From: Zetaproteobacteria bacterium CG1_02_53_45
GTDB taxonomy: Bacteria; Pseudomonadota; Zetaproteobacteria; Mariprofundales; Mariprofundaceae
DNA length: 37,170 nt
Assembly: GCA_001871925.1 (NCBI GenBank)
Contig: MNWZ01000023.1
Span: 1 to 37,170 of the forward strand
Direction of reading: 5' to 3'
How positions within the stretch are numbered: position 1 is the first letter of the stretch; each line of letters opens with the position of its first letter. Below the pieces are notes generated by a model. The model was not told the DNA's origin, searched no databases, and was given only the letters and a program-made list of their open reading frames with translations. Positions 25,727 through 34,179 of the stretch are shown here, one piece after another. The position numbers and the translations under genes were made by a program.

Positions 25727-26749
25727 ATGACAAGCAAACTGCTTCCCGGTTTCAAACTGGGAAATCATCACATCGATGTACCGCTGGTACTTGCCCCGAT
25801 GGCCGGCATCACCGACCTGCCGTTTCGCAAAATATGCAAACGCTTTGGCGTCGGCCTGATGGTTACCGAGATGATTGCCTCGCGTGCCGTGGACATGGGC
25901 CGCGAACGCACCGAGCGCATGGCGGAACTGGGAGGTGATGAACACCCTGCCTCCATCCAGATCGCCGGTTCCGACCCCCAGTTTGTCACTGAAGCAGCGC
26001 GATGGGCTGTCGACCACGGAGCCGATTTTGTTGATATCAATATGGGTTGCCCGGTGAAAAAGATCTGCAAGCAGACTGCCGGTTCCGCCATGCTCAGGGA
26101 TGAACCGCTGGTGGCGCGCGTACTGGAAGCGGTGGTGAAGGCTGTGGATGTGCCTGTCACCCTGAAGATTCGTACCGGCTGGGATGACGCTAGCAAGAAT
26201 GTGGAGAATATCGCCCGCATTGCCGAAGCCTCCGGCATCCGGATGCTTACCGTACACGGACGCACGCGTGCCCAGATGTTCCATGGCCATGCCAGCTGGG
26301 AAGATATCGGCTTGGCCAAAGCGGCCGTATCCATCCCCGTGATCGGCAACGGTGACATTGTCGATGGTGAATCGGCCCGGGAAATGATCCGCATCTCCAA
26401 TTGCGACGGTGTCATGGTGGGGCGTGCCGTACAGGGAAACCCATGGGTACTTGGCGAAGTGTATGCCGCGCTCACCGGACAGCCGAGACCGCCGGCACCG
26501 ACGGCGGCAGAGCGCTGGGCTATTGTGATCGAGCATATGAACAATCTGGCCGAACATCATGGCACCCAGTGTGCCTCGAAACTGGCCCGTAAACATGTGC
26601 TCTGGTACAGCAAGGGCTTGCGGGGATCGGCAGATTTCCGTGGCCATTTTCAGGTGATGACCGACTGGCAGCAGATGCTCGATATTGCCGAGCGTTATTT
26701 CCTCAGCCTCGACGAAGAAGATCACAGCGAGCTGGCGTATGCCGCCTGA
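25727..26749 (+). CDS. dusB: tRNA-dihydrouridine synthase B
   Basis: An FMN enzyme that reduces specific uridines in the tRNA D-loop using NADPH. The 340-residue protein shows the TIM-barrel Dus hallmarks: LAPMAGITDLPFRKICKRFG, MVTEMIASRA, the catalytic Cys in NMGCPVKKI, LKIRTGWDD, VHGRTRAQM and VIGNGDI, then VMVGRAVQGNPWVLGEV and the helical C-terminal RNA-binding part. It is followed, with an 11-base overlap, by ntrB and ntrC, the same order as the nifR3-ntrB-ntrC operon of alphaproteobacteria. Confidence 0.95.
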   Translation: MTSKLLPGFKLGNHHIDVPLVLAPMAGITDLPFRKICKRFGVGLMVTEMIASRAVDMGRERTERMAELGGDEHPASIQIAGSDPQFVTEAARWAVDHGADFVDINMGCPVKKICKQTAGSAMLRDEPLVARVLEAVVKAVDVPVTLKIRTGWDDASKNVENIARIAEASGIRMLTVHGRTRAQMFHGHASWEDIGLAKAAVSIPVIGNGDIVDGESAREMIRISNCDGVMVGRAVQGNPWVLGEVYAALTGQPRPPAPTAAERWAIVIEHMNNLAEHHGTQCASKLARKHVLWYSKGLRGSADFRGHFQVMTDWQQMLDIAERYFLSLDEEDHSELAYAA

Positions 26750-27758
26750 TTTCATTGCCCTGTCGGCGCTGCCGCTACCGCTGATCCTGCTCGACCATAA
26801 CAATCGCATTATGCAAGCCAACATTCTGGCGCAGGAGACACTGGGCAAATCAAACAAACGACTGATCGGTCAACAGTTGAGCGACATCTTTTCTCCCAAA
26901 GCGGAAATCGAAGAACTGCTCAGACGCCTGTCACCGCACAGCGGCGTGTCCGACCATCAAATCTGCATCCTTTCCAACCGCATGCCTGTGTCACTGCACA
27001 TGTGCTATCACGAAGACGGCTTATCAGCCATTTTTGTGCCGGAAGCACACCGTGCCGAGGTGGATCAACACACCAAACGCCATGAAATGGCAGAAGCTGT
27101 TGCACGCATTGCGCTGGAAATGGCGCATGAGGTGAAAAACCCGCTGGCCGCGCTCAGAGGCGCCACACAATGGTTATCCGAACAGGAGATGTCTGCCGGC
27201 AGCCACGAGGCACTGGCCCAGATGCTGGTCGGGGTGGACCGCATCCGCGACCGTATCGACAATTTCCTGCAGGTAGGTCCGCGTGCCTCCGTAAAAATGG
27301 AGATGACCAATATTCATACGCTGATTCAGGATGTCATCCACTATCAGGATGGTATTCATGTCGGCCGCGTATTTGATCCCAGTCTGCCCGAAATACTCGT
27401 GCATCCGGCCCGCTTCAGACAGGCGCTGGAAAACCTCTGGCAGAATGCTGTGGAAGCCGCCGACAAAAGAATCGAGTGGCAGACCCGTATGGCACCACTG
27501 GTACACCTGCCCGGTCATCAGGGTCAGGTGATCGAGATCGCCATTACCAATGATGGCGCAACCATTCCGCCAGAATTGCAGGAGCGCCTGTTCGAGCCCT
27601 ATGTCACCGGCAAGCAGCGCGGCAGCGGCCTCGGTCTGGCACTGGTTGAACGCGTCATGGTAGAGCACGGTGGACGGGTGAAAATGAAGAGTGAAAACGG
27701 ACGCACCACGCTGACATTGCAGTTGCCGGTAAGAAGTAAACAGGAGAACAGAACATGA
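26739..27758 (+). CDS. ntrB: Nitrogen-regulation sensor histidine kinase NtrB (GlnL)
   Basis: Cytoplasmic kinase/phosphatase that controls NtrC, normally under PII protein. From ATG 26739 the 339-residue protein has a PAS domain (about 5-100; PLILLDHNNRIMQAN), an H-box with phospho-His130 (EMAHEVKNPLAALRG), an N-box (LENLWQNAVEA), a G1-type NDGATIPPE and a G2 GSGLGLALV. It has no membrane helix. Extending to the upstream ATG 26685 would add 18 residues encoded within dusB in another frame, which is unlikely. The overlaps with dusB (11 bases) and ntrC (4 bases, ATGA) indicate one operon. Confidence 0.93.
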   Translation: MPPDFIALSALPLPLILLDHNNRIMQANILAQETLGKSNKRLIGQQLSDIFSPKAEIEELLRRLSPHSGVSDHQICILSNRMPVSLHMCYHEDGLSAIFVPEAHRAEVDQHTKRHEMAEAVARIALEMAHEVKNPLAALRGATQWLSEQEMSAGSHEALAQMLVGVDRIRDRIDNFLQVGPRASVKMEMTNIHTLIQDVIHYQDGIHVGRVFDPSLPEILVHPARFRQALENLWQNAVEAADKRIEWQTRMAPLVHLPGHQGQVIEIAITNDGATIPPELQERLFEPYVTGKQRGSGLGLALVERVMVEHGGRVKMKSENGRTTLTLQLPVRSKQENRT

Positions 27759-29158
27759 AAGCGCTGGTCATTGATGATGATGAAGGAATCCGCTGGATTC
27801 TTGATCGGGTATTGCAGGAAGAGGGACTGGAAGTGCTACAGGCCGGCAGCATAGGCGAGGCCGAAGCGGCACTGCTTGAGCATCATGATATCGGCATCAC
27901 CTTTCTCGATGTCTATCTGCCCGACGGCAATGGCATGGACTTTCTCTCCGGCGGCGCCCTGAATATGCCGGTGGTCATGCTCACGGCTGAAACCACCTTC
28001 GGCCATGCTGCCGAGGCCTACCGAATCGGCGCCATGGAATATCTGCCCAAACCGTTTGATCTCGATGAGGTGCGCCAACTGGTTCAGCGTGTGCGCCCGG
28101 TCAAGGCAAAGGCAAAAGCGAAAGCAACCCCAAGCGTAAAACAGGACCTGATCATTGGTCGCAGTCAGGCCATGCAGAACCTGTTTCGCATACTCGGTCG
28201 CGTCGCCGCATCCGACCTTACCGTACTGATTACCGGAGAGTCGGGAACCGGCAAGGAGATGGTCGCCAAAACCCTGCACGAGCGCAGCCAGCGCGCAGGC
28301 AAGGCGTTCATTGCCATCAATACCGCCGCCATCCCGGCCGACCTGCTCGAGTCCGAGCTGTTCGGCCATGAAAAGGGCTCATTCACCGGTGCCGATAAAA
28401 CCCGCGAAGGCCGTTTTGAACAGGCTGACGGCGGCACACTGTTTCTCGATGAAATCGGCGATATGCCCGCAGCCCTGCAGGCGAAACTGCTGCGCGTTCT
28501 CGAAGAGGGGCGCGTACAGCGCGTGGGCGGCAGCCTGTCAAAAAAAGTGAATGTACGGCTGCTTGCAGCGACACATCAGCACCTGCAGAAAAAAATTGAT
28601 AAGGGTGAATTCCGTGAAGACCTGTACTACCGCCTGAACGTAATTCCGGTGCATATTCCCCCGTTGCGCGATCGCCGTGACGATATTCCCGAGTTAGCCA
28701 ACTTTCTGCTGGATCAGGCGGTGGAAGAGCTGGGTATGAATGCGCCGATCCTGCTCGATGATGCAGCCGACCTTCTCTGCCGCCACGACTGGCCGGGTAA
28801 TGTGCGCGAGCTGAAAAATGTGATGCGCAGACTGGCTGTACTGACGCCTGGAGCCGCCATCACGCTCTCCGATGTGGCGCTGGCGCTGGGCAATGTCGAT
28901 AACAATAAAAAGGGAGAGGAAACCCTCTCCGACGCGGTCACGCGCTGTGTTCGCCAATACCTGCATCAACTCGGTTATGCCGAGGCGACCAATCTGCATC
29001 AGTATATGCTTGAGCAGATGGAGCCGTCGCTATTGATCCTGGCCATGGAGCGCAGCAACGGCAACCAGCTCAAAGTCGCCGAGATGCTCGGCCTGAACCG
29101 CAATACCGTGCGCAAACTGCTGCGCAAATACGATATCGATCCGACCTCGTTCAGATAG
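27755..29158 (+). CDS. ntrC: Nitrogen-regulation response regulator NtrC, sigma-54 activator
   Basis: When phosphorylated by NtrB, it activates sigma-54 RNA polymerase at nitrogen-assimilation promoters. The 467-residue protein has a REC domain (1-118; acidic DDD at 7-9, phospho-acceptor Asp52 in FLDVYLPDG), a Lys/Ala linker (KAKAKAKA), an AAA+ domain (about 132-370) with Walker A GESGTGKE (161-168) and Walker B LFLDEIGD, and a Fis-type HTH at the C-terminus (NQLKVAEMLGLNRNTVRKLL). The sigma-54 contact loop is GSFTGA (208-213), a variant of the usual GAFTGA. It is the last gene of dusB-ntrB-ntrC. An imperfect inverted repeat follows immediately. Confidence 0.94.
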   Translation: MKALVIDDDEGIRWILDRVLQEEGLEVLQAGSIGEAEAALLEHHDIGITFLDVYLPDGNGMDFLSGGALNMPVVMLTAETTFGHAAEAYRIGAMEYLPKPFDLDEVRQLVQRVRPVKAKAKAKATPSVKQDLIIGRSQAMQNLFRILGRVAASDLTVLITGESGTGKEMVAKTLHERSQRAGKAFIAINTAAIPADLLESELFGHEKGSFTGADKTREGRFEQADGGTLFLDEIGDMPAALQAKLLRVLEEGRVQRVGGSLSKKVNVRLLAATHQHLQKKIDKGEFREDLYYRLNVIPVHIPPLRDRRDDIPELANFLLDQAVEELGMNAPILLDDAADLLCRHDWPGNVRELKNVMRRLAVLTPGAAITLSDVALALGNVDNNKKGEETLSDAVTRCVRQYLHQLGYAEATNLHQYMLEQMEPSLLILAMERSNGNQLKVAEMLGLNRNTVRKLLRKYDIDPTSFR

Positions 29159-29312
29159 AGGATTTCACCGCAAAGTACGCAGAGTTACGCAAAGTACAGG
29201 CAGAATACTATATGTACGTATTTGCTACAGCCTCACTGAACCTGTCAGCCCGTTAAATTTATTATACTTCGGTTTCCTTTGCGTAACTTCGCGTCCTCTG
29301 CGGTAAAATCCT
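29159..29312. repeat. Imperfect 36-bp inverted repeat of the CACCGCAGAG type
   Basis: The arms at 29159-29194 and 29277-29312 are imperfect complements. The left arm holds ttcaccgcaaagtacgcaga; read in complement, the right arm holds tttaccgcagaggacgcgaa. Together they fill the gap between the convergent ntrC and flavoprotein genes. The right arm includes the last two bases of the flavoprotein gene's stop codon. A related unit occurs at 31724. It may act as a bidirectional terminator or be a dispersed repeat of the widespread 'CACCGCAGAGGACGCAGAG' kind. Confidence 0.75.
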
Positions 29313-30498
29313 ATTCTGCCCCGGCGATGGCCATACCTGCCGCATAGCCGGAGGACCAGGCCCACTGGAAATTGAAGCCGCCGAGATGGCCGGTCACATC
29401 CACCACCTCACCGATAAAATAGAGGCCGGGCACTTTTCTGGATTGCATGGTTTTGGAGGAGAGTTCATCGGTATCCACGCCACCGACGGTGACTTCGGCG
29501 GTGCGATAACCTTCCGTGCCATTGGGTTTCAGTTGCCAGTTCTGCAGGGTTTCCACAACCTGTTCAATCTGCCTGTGGTTCAGCTGCTTCAACAACACTT
29601 CCCGCAACTCCGGCTCAAACAGCATCTGCACCAGCCGTTTCGGCAGCAGTTCCGATAGCACTGTAGCCAGTTGTGCCTGTGGTCGCTGATGGCATTTCTC
29701 TGCCAGCACTTGGTGGATATCACAACCGGGCAGCAGGTTAATCGACAGGGATTCGCCGGGACTCCAGTATGATGAGATCTGCAGAATGGCAGGACCTGAA
29801 AGGCCGCGATGCGTGAACAGCATGGCTTCGGTAAAGGCTGTGCCGCGATTGCCGGCAGTCACATTGAGCGAAATACCGGCCAGCTCCTTCAGGCTCTCCT
29901 TCTGATTACCGGTAAACGTGAACGGCACCAGACCCGGAACTGCTTCGATAATATTCAGGCCGAAGGATTTGGCGACTTTCAAGCCGAACGGCGTGGCACC
30001 CATTTTCGGAATAGAGAGGCCGCCTGTGGCAACCACCAGAGATTCGGCGCTGAAATCACCCTTGCTCGTTTTGACCAGAAAATGCTCGAACTTCTCCACT
30101 GACTGGATTTCCGTATGCAGGGCAATCTCTACGCCGAAATCACTACAGGGAGCCAGCAGCATATCCAGGATTTGAGATGCAGACTGGTCACAGAACAGCT
30201 GTCCGTGTTCCCGCTCATGATAGCTGATGCCGCTCTTCTCCACCCACTCGATAAAATCAAACGCCGAAAAGCGTGCCAGCGCGGATTTACAGAAGTGGGG
30301 GTTGGTCGAGATAAAATTGGCCGGCGTGGTCAGACGGTTGGTGAAATTACAGCGTCCGCCACCCGAAATGAGGATTTTCTTACCGGCTTTTTCGGCATGA
30401 TCAAGCACCAGCACAGACTTGCCGTATGCGGCGGCCGTACCGGCACACATCAGGCCGGCTGCACCGGCGCCTATGACAATCACATCAACATGAAACAT
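29311..30498 (-). CDS. NAD(P)/FAD-dependent oxidoreductase, HI0933/BaiN-like family
   Basis: A flavoprotein of 395 residues whose family members have no firmly assigned general substrate. The FAD-binding Rossmann motif GAGAAG is at 10-15. It is followed by the family signature SGGGRCNFTN (45-54). The C-terminal part has GGVDTDELSSKTMQS and then GEVVDVTGHLGGFNFQWAWS, where the FAD ring is cradled. The insertion domain between shows VPFTFTGNQKESLKELAG. It is soluble, with no signal peptide. It is divergent from msrA, about 140 bp away, and convergent with ntrC across the inverted repeat. Confidence 0.9.
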   Translation of the reverse strand: MFHVDVIVIGAGAAGLMCAGTAAAYGKSVLVLDHAEKAGKKILISGGGRCNFTNRLTTPANFISTNPHFCKSALARFSAFDFIEWVEKSGISYHEREHGQLFCDQSASQILDMLLAPCSDFGVEIALHTEIQSVEKFEHFLVKTSKGDFSAESLVVATGGLSIPKMGATPFGLKVAKSFGLNIIEAVPGLVPFTFTGNQKESLKELAGISLNVTAGNRGTAFTEAMLFTHRGLSGPAILQISSYWSPGESLSINLLPGCDIHQVLAEKCHQRPQAQLATVLSELLPKRLVQMLFEPELREVLLKQLNHRQIEQVVETLQNWQLKPNGTEGYRTAEVTVGGVDTDELSSKTMQSRKVPGLYFIGEVVDVTGHLGGFNFQWAWSSGYAAGMAIAGAE

Positions 30499-30637
30499 GG
30501 CTGCATGCTGCCTGCATGGCCGGGTTCAGGCACGTTTCATCTTCGCTTCAGCATCCGCCTGTAATGATTTCAATCCTGTTCCGTCTAATGATTCAAGCAT
30601 GGAAAAAGAACAACGCGCCGACAGGGCAGGAGACGTG

Positions 30638-31231
30638 ATGAAACGAGTTCTATTATTGTGGATGGTGATCTTTATGGCAGCCATTCCGGCAAACGCAGCA
30701 ACTGAAAGGGAAAGCGCAATCTTTGCCGGTGGCTGTTTCTGGTGCATGGAGCACCCTTTTGATGAATTGCCCGGCGTGATCTCTACCACCTCCGGCTATG
30801 TCGGTGGTTTCAAGGATAACCCGACCTATGAGGAGGTGTCCGCAGGCAGAACCGGCCATACCGAAGCGGTACAGATCATCTTTGACCCGCGTCTGGTCAG
30901 CTATAAAACATTGCTTGATGTCTACTGGCGCAACTCCGACCCGACCACGGCGAATCGCCAGTTCTGCGATGTCGGCACCCAGTATCGACCGGGCATATTC
31001 TATCTCTCAGAAGCCCAGAAACAGGCCGCCGAAGCGGCAAAAGCCGCGCTGATTGAGAACAAGCCGTTCAAGCAGGATGTGGTGACCGAAATAACGGCTG
31101 CAGGCAACTTCTGGCCGGCTGAGGATTATCATCAGGACTACTACCTGAAAAATCCCCTGCGCTATAAATTCTACCGCTACAACTGCGGCCGTGATCAACG
31201 GCTTGAACAACTATGGGGGAGCAAACCATGA
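30638..31231 (+). CDS. msrA: Exported peptide-methionine (S)-S-oxide reductase
   Basis: Repairs oxidised methionine (S-form sulfoxide) in proteins. From ATG 30638, with a strong aggag site six bases ahead, the 197-residue protein starts with a Sec signal peptide (MKRVLLLWMVIFMAAIPANA, cleavage near ANA-A, residue 20). The MsrA core has the catalytic Cys33 in GGCFWCME, the conserved GYVGG, YEEVSAGRTGHTEAVQ, YWRNSDPTT, DVGTQYRPGIF and a C-terminal AEDYHQDYYLKNP. The signal peptide places repair in the periplasm. It overlaps msrB by four bases. Confidence 0.95.
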   Translation: MKRVLLLWMVIFMAAIPANAATERESAIFAGGCFWCMEHPFDELPGVISTTSGYVGGFKDNPTYEEVSAGRTGHTEAVQIIFDPRLVSYKTLLDVYWRNSDPTTANRQFCDVGTQYRPGIFYLSEAQKQAAEAAKAALIENKPFKQDVVTEITAAGNFWPAEDYHQDYYLKNPLRYKFYRYNCGRDQRLEQLWGSKP

Positions 31232-31716
31232 AACGTCGAACGTTTATCCAGGCAACACTGGCCGCGGCTGCACTGTTGAGCTTGCCGCGTTTCATGTTAG
31301 CCAGTGATGAAAGGAAGGGCATGATGAGTGACAGGATTATACGAAGTGATGCCGAGTGGCGCAAAATCCTGACTCCCGGACAGTTTGATGTGCTGCGAAA
31401 CGAGGCAACCGAACCGGCCTTCTCCAGTCCGCTGAACAAAGAGTATGGCAACGGCACCTACGTCTGTGCCGGTTGTGAACTGCCGCTGTTTGAATCCAGT
31501 GCCAAGTTTGACAGCGGCACCGGCTGGCCCAGTTTTTTCAAACCGATAGAAGGGCATATCGAAACCAAACGTGATTTCAAAATCATCCTGCCGCGCACCG
31601 AATACCATTGCAATCGCTGTGGCGGCCATCAGGGGCATGTGTTTAATGACGGGCCGCAGCCGACCGGTCAGCGCTGGTGCAATAACGGCGTAGCCCTGAA
31701 ATTCATCCCCGCCTGA
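31228..31716 (+). CDS. msrB: Exported peptide-methionine (R)-S-oxide reductase
   Basis: Reduces the R-form of methionine sulfoxide, complementing MsrA. The 162-residue protein starts at ATG 31228 (gggggag site; ATGA overlap with msrA). Its leader begins MKRRTFIQATLAAAALLSLP, a twin-arginine-like motif plus a hydrophobic stretch, so Tat export is likely. The SelR core has zinc-binding Cys80/Cys83 (CAGC) and Cys128/Cys131 (CNRC), DSGTGWPSF, GGHQGHVFNDGP and the catalytic Cys151 (RWCNNGVALKF). The position that is Cys in some family members (DSGCGWPSF) is Thr98. Exported as a pair with MsrA. Confidence 0.94.
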   Translation: MKRRTFIQATLAAAALLSLPRFMLASDERKGMMSDRIIRSDAEWRKILTPGQFDVLRNEATEPAFSSPLNKEYGNGTYVCAGCELPLFESSAKFDSGTGWPSFFKPIEGHIETKRDFKIILPRTEYHCNRCGGHQGHVFNDGPQPTGQRWCNNGVALKFIPA

Positions 31717-31723
31717 CTCTTCT

Positions 31724-31845
31724 CACCGCAGAGTACGCGGTGGACGCAGAGGGAGATAAACAGCGTTTTGTCATTTCCATGCGTCTTCGCCCGTGCAGCA
31801 AGCCTGTTTCTCCCATTCTTCGTGCTCTTCGTGGTAAAAAACAGG
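31724..31845. repeat. Dispersed repeat units (CACCGCAGAG and ACCACGAAGAGCACGAAG types)
   Basis: The msrB-aroB gap contains caccgcagagtacgcggtgg (31724-31743), related to the arms at 29159-29312. At 31815-31836, read in complement, it has an accacgaagagcacgaagaa-type unit. Short complementary arms (31751-31763 with 31804-31814; 31803-31809 with 31839-31845) could fold into alternative hairpins upstream of aroB. No gene is visible here. Confidence 0.6.
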
Positions 31846-31891
31846 TTTTTTCCGGCTTCTCGGAACGGCTTGAAAATGTCAGAGTCGGGCA

Positions 31892-33007
31892 ATGAGTGAA
31901 ACACGTTCTGTAGCGCAGGTTTACCACGTCGAACTGGGCCCGCGCTCTTATGATATCCATATCGAACCCGGCTGCCTGGATGACCTCGGTCAAGCCATGG
32001 GCAAGCTGTTTGCATCTCCGACCCGCTGCATGGTGATCAGCAATGTCACCATCGCTCCGCTGTATATGCAGCGGCTACGCGACTCGCTGGAAAGCGCCGG
32101 CTGGCATGTATCCGAATGCATACTGGCTGATGGCGAGCGCTATAAAACCATCGAAACCCTTGGCTTTATTATGGATGCGCTGATGGATGCCAAACTCTCC
32201 CGCAATGAGCCGGTGATTGCGCTTGGCGGTGGTGTAGTCGGTGATATGACCGGCTTTGCAGCATCCTGTTACCGTCGCGGCATTCCCTTCATTCAGGTTC
32301 CGACCACGGTACTGGCCCAGGTGGATTCGAGCGTGGGCGGCAAAACGGCAATCAACCATCCGCATGGGAAAAACATGATTGGTGCTTTTTACCAGCCGAA
32401 GCTGGTATGGGTGGATTCAATGGTGCTCAACACACTGGAACCGCGTGAAGTCAAAGCCGGCATCGCAGAAGCCGTCAAATACGGACTGATCCGAGATGCT
32501 GTTTTTTTCGACTGGATGAACAGCAATATGGCGGCAGCCATCGATCTGGACGCAGATGTGCTGAGTAAAATAATTCACACTTCATGCCGTCATAAAGCGG
32601 AAGTGGTTATGGCTGATGAAACCGAGCAGGGGCTGCGCGCACTGCTCAATCTGGGCCACACCTTCGGTCACGCGATCGAATCCATGACCCACTACAGCAC
32701 CTATCTGCACGGCGAAGCCGTTGCCATGGGCACACTGATGGCGGCCCGCCTGTCCGAGCAGCTGGGCTTTGCAGAGCCCGGCATCGAATCGCAAATCAGA
32801 GTTTGTTATGAGGCAGCAGGGCTACCCGTCGATGTTCCAGCATTTCATGCCGATGCCTGGCTCGATGCCATGGGGCACGACAAAAAGAACGTGGGCAGCC
32901 GCATCCGCTACATTCTGCTCAGAAACATTGGCGAGGCGTTTCTGGCAGAAAATGTCGCACCCGATGCCATTCGCCAATTGATTGACTCTTACCAGTCCGT
33001 GCATTGA
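31892..33007 (+). CDS. aroB: 3-dehydroquinate synthase
   Basis: Second step of the shikimate pathway: converts DAHP to 3-dehydroquinate with NAD and a divalent metal. The 371-residue protein has ADGERYKTIET, the NAD-binding GGGVVGDMTGFAAS, IQVPTTVLAQVDSSVGGKT, NHPHGKNMIGAFYQP, the metal-ligand regions AEAVKYG, NLGHTFGHAIES and HGEAVAMG, and DKKNVGSRIRYILL near the end. The start ATG 31892 has only a weak Shine-Dalgarno sequence. aroK, its usual neighbour, is not adjacent here. A repeat-bearing gap separates it from msrB. Confidence 0.96.
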   Translation: MSETRSVAQVYHVELGPRSYDIHIEPGCLDDLGQAMGKLFASPTRCMVISNVTIAPLYMQRLRDSLESAGWHVSECILADGERYKTIETLGFIMDALMDAKLSRNEPVIALGGGVVGDMTGFAASCYRRGIPFIQVPTTVLAQVDSSVGGKTAINHPHGKNMIGAFYQPKLVWVDSMVLNTLEPREVKAGIAEAVKYGLIRDAVFFDWMNSNMAAAIDLDADVLSKIIHTSCRHKAEVVMADETEQGLRALLNLGHTFGHAIESMTHYSTYLHGEAVAMGTLMAARLSEQLGFAEPGIESQIRVCYEAAGLPVDVPAFHADAWLDAMGHDKKNVGSRIRYILLRNIGEAFLAENVAPDAIRQLIDSYQSVH

Positions 33008-33026
33008 AGGAAGCATGGTCATGGCG

Positions 33027-33055
33027 TTCGCATATCATGGAAAACCGGCTATAAT
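33027..33055 (+). promoter_or_regulatory. Sigma-70-type promoter for the cobT-like gene
   Basis: TTCGCA (33027-33032, 4/6) and a perfect TATAAT (33050-33055) are spaced by 17 bp. Transcription would start about 45 bp before the ATG at 33107, and an agggggac ribosome-binding site lies in the leader. Confidence 0.55.
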
Positions 33056-33106
33056 GAACAGTGTTCTGCTGTTGTGTAATCTGACAGGCAAGGGGGACAA
33101 TTAAAC

Positions 33107-34093
33107 ATGGAAATCCCTTCCATTTATCCGGACCAGGAATACCACAGCAGCCTGATCAAACCGAGCGGCTGCATGGGCCGACTGGAAAACATTGCCGTCT
33201 GGTTCTCCACACGCCAGGGCAAAAAGATACCGGATGCCATTAAACCTGCCGTTGTACTGTTTGCTGCCGATCACGGCATCGCATCAGAAGTCGACTACGA
33301 GACATCGGCGACCACGGCTGAGCTGCTGACTGCTGCCCTGGCCGAAAACTCGACCATTCGCAAACTCTGCGCACAAGCCCACGCACCGTTATATATTGTT
33401 GATGTCGGTGTAAACGCAAACCTTGCCGAAGTTGATGGCATCGAACATGCCAAAGTCCGTGCAGGCACAGCCAACCCTGCCCACGAGTCGGCCATGAATC
33501 AGGGCGACTACTGGGAATGTACAGGCATTGGCGAGGAGATGGCCAATCGCATGATTGCCGATGGTGCCAACCTGCTGATTGCCGGCTCTATTGCTGCCCA
33601 CGATGAAGTTTCTGTTGCGGCCGTTATTTCTGAACTGACGGGCCTGGCGCCCGAGGAAGTACTCAGACCTGACGTTCACGGCAGTCCTGATATTTATGCC
33701 CGGGAACTGATTGCCATTGAAACAGCTCTTGCGCGTACTCAGGGAACGCCGTCGCATGACATACTGCGCGAACTGGGCGGACTGGAACTGGCTGCCATGG
33801 CCGGCTTTTACCGTGCTGCAGCGCATAAAGGTGTCCCTGTACTGCTTGATGGCCTCGCCTCCACAGCTGCTGCTCTTGCTGCTGCCGCATGGGATGTGCG
33901 TATAGCAGGCTGGATGCTGGCCAGCCACGTATCTGACGATGCCGGCCACAGGCAGGCGATTGAAGACCTGGGTCTGGAGCCGTTAATGCAACTGAAAAAG
34001 AGTATCGGCGAGGCCAGGGTTGCAACACTGCTGGTGCCTGTACTTCAGTCGGCCCTGACCATGCAGGCTGGCCTTGCCTTACTTGAAGCATAA
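33107..34093 (+). CDS. cobT: Divergent CobT-like phosphoribosyltransferase
   Basis: Belongs to the nicotinate-nucleotide--dimethylbenzimidazole phosphoribosyltransferase family, which makes the lower-ligand riboside phosphate for cobalamin. In the 328-residue protein: KPSGCMGRLE (18-27), AADHGIASE (53-61), GGLELAAMAGFYRAAAH (224-240), VPVLLDGLASTAAALAAA (243-260), SHVSDDAGHRQAIEDLGLEP, and SIGEARVATLLVPVL with Glu302 at the catalytic Glu position. Unusual: the family's GEMGIGNTT loop is GSIAAHDEVS here (160-169), and 'GEG.G' is GEARV. No other cobalamin gene is adjacent. It may use a different base or be a specialised paralogue; the gene symbol is provisional. Confidence 0.75.
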   Translation: MEIPSIYPDQEYHSSLIKPSGCMGRLENIAVWFSTRQGKKIPDAIKPAVVLFAADHGIASEVDYETSATTAELLTAALAENSTIRKLCAQAHAPLYIVDVGVNANLAEVDGIEHAKVRAGTANPAHESAMNQGDYWECTGIGEEMANRMIADGANLLIAGSIAAHDEVSVAAVISELTGLAPEEVLRPDVHGSPDIYARELIAIETALARTQGTPSHDILRELGGLELAAMAGFYRAAAHKGVPVLLDGLASTAAALAAAAWDVRIAGWMLASHVSDDAGHRQAIEDLGLEPLMQLKKSIGEARVATLLVPVLQSALTMQAGLALLEA

Positions 34094-34095
34094 GC

Positions 34096-34120
34096 AAGCG
34101 TCTTAAGCCCGCTTTTTTTT
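34096..34120 (+). terminator. Short stem plus T-run after the cobT-like gene
   Basis: A 5-bp stem (aagcg 34096-34100 with cgctt 34110-34114) continues into an uninterrupted T run to 34120, three bases after the stop. The stem is short, so strength is uncertain. Confidence 0.45.
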
Positions 34121-34179
34121 ATCCCCGCTTTCTGCAAGCCGCAGGCCTTTACCGAAAATCATTTTCAGGATGGTGAAAC

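Noticed and set aside
25610-26857. 415-codon reverse-strand open frame opposite dusB
   Set aside because: It lies antisense to a clear dusB and overlaps the engB start. The translation is rich in His/Gly/Arg with no domain, as expected of a mirror frame in a GC-biased gene.
33008-33106. Cobalamin riboswitch upstream of the cobT-like gene
   Set aside because: The gap is under 100 bases, too short for the usual element of about 200 nt, and no B12-box-like GCCACTG is present; an ordinary promoter fills it.
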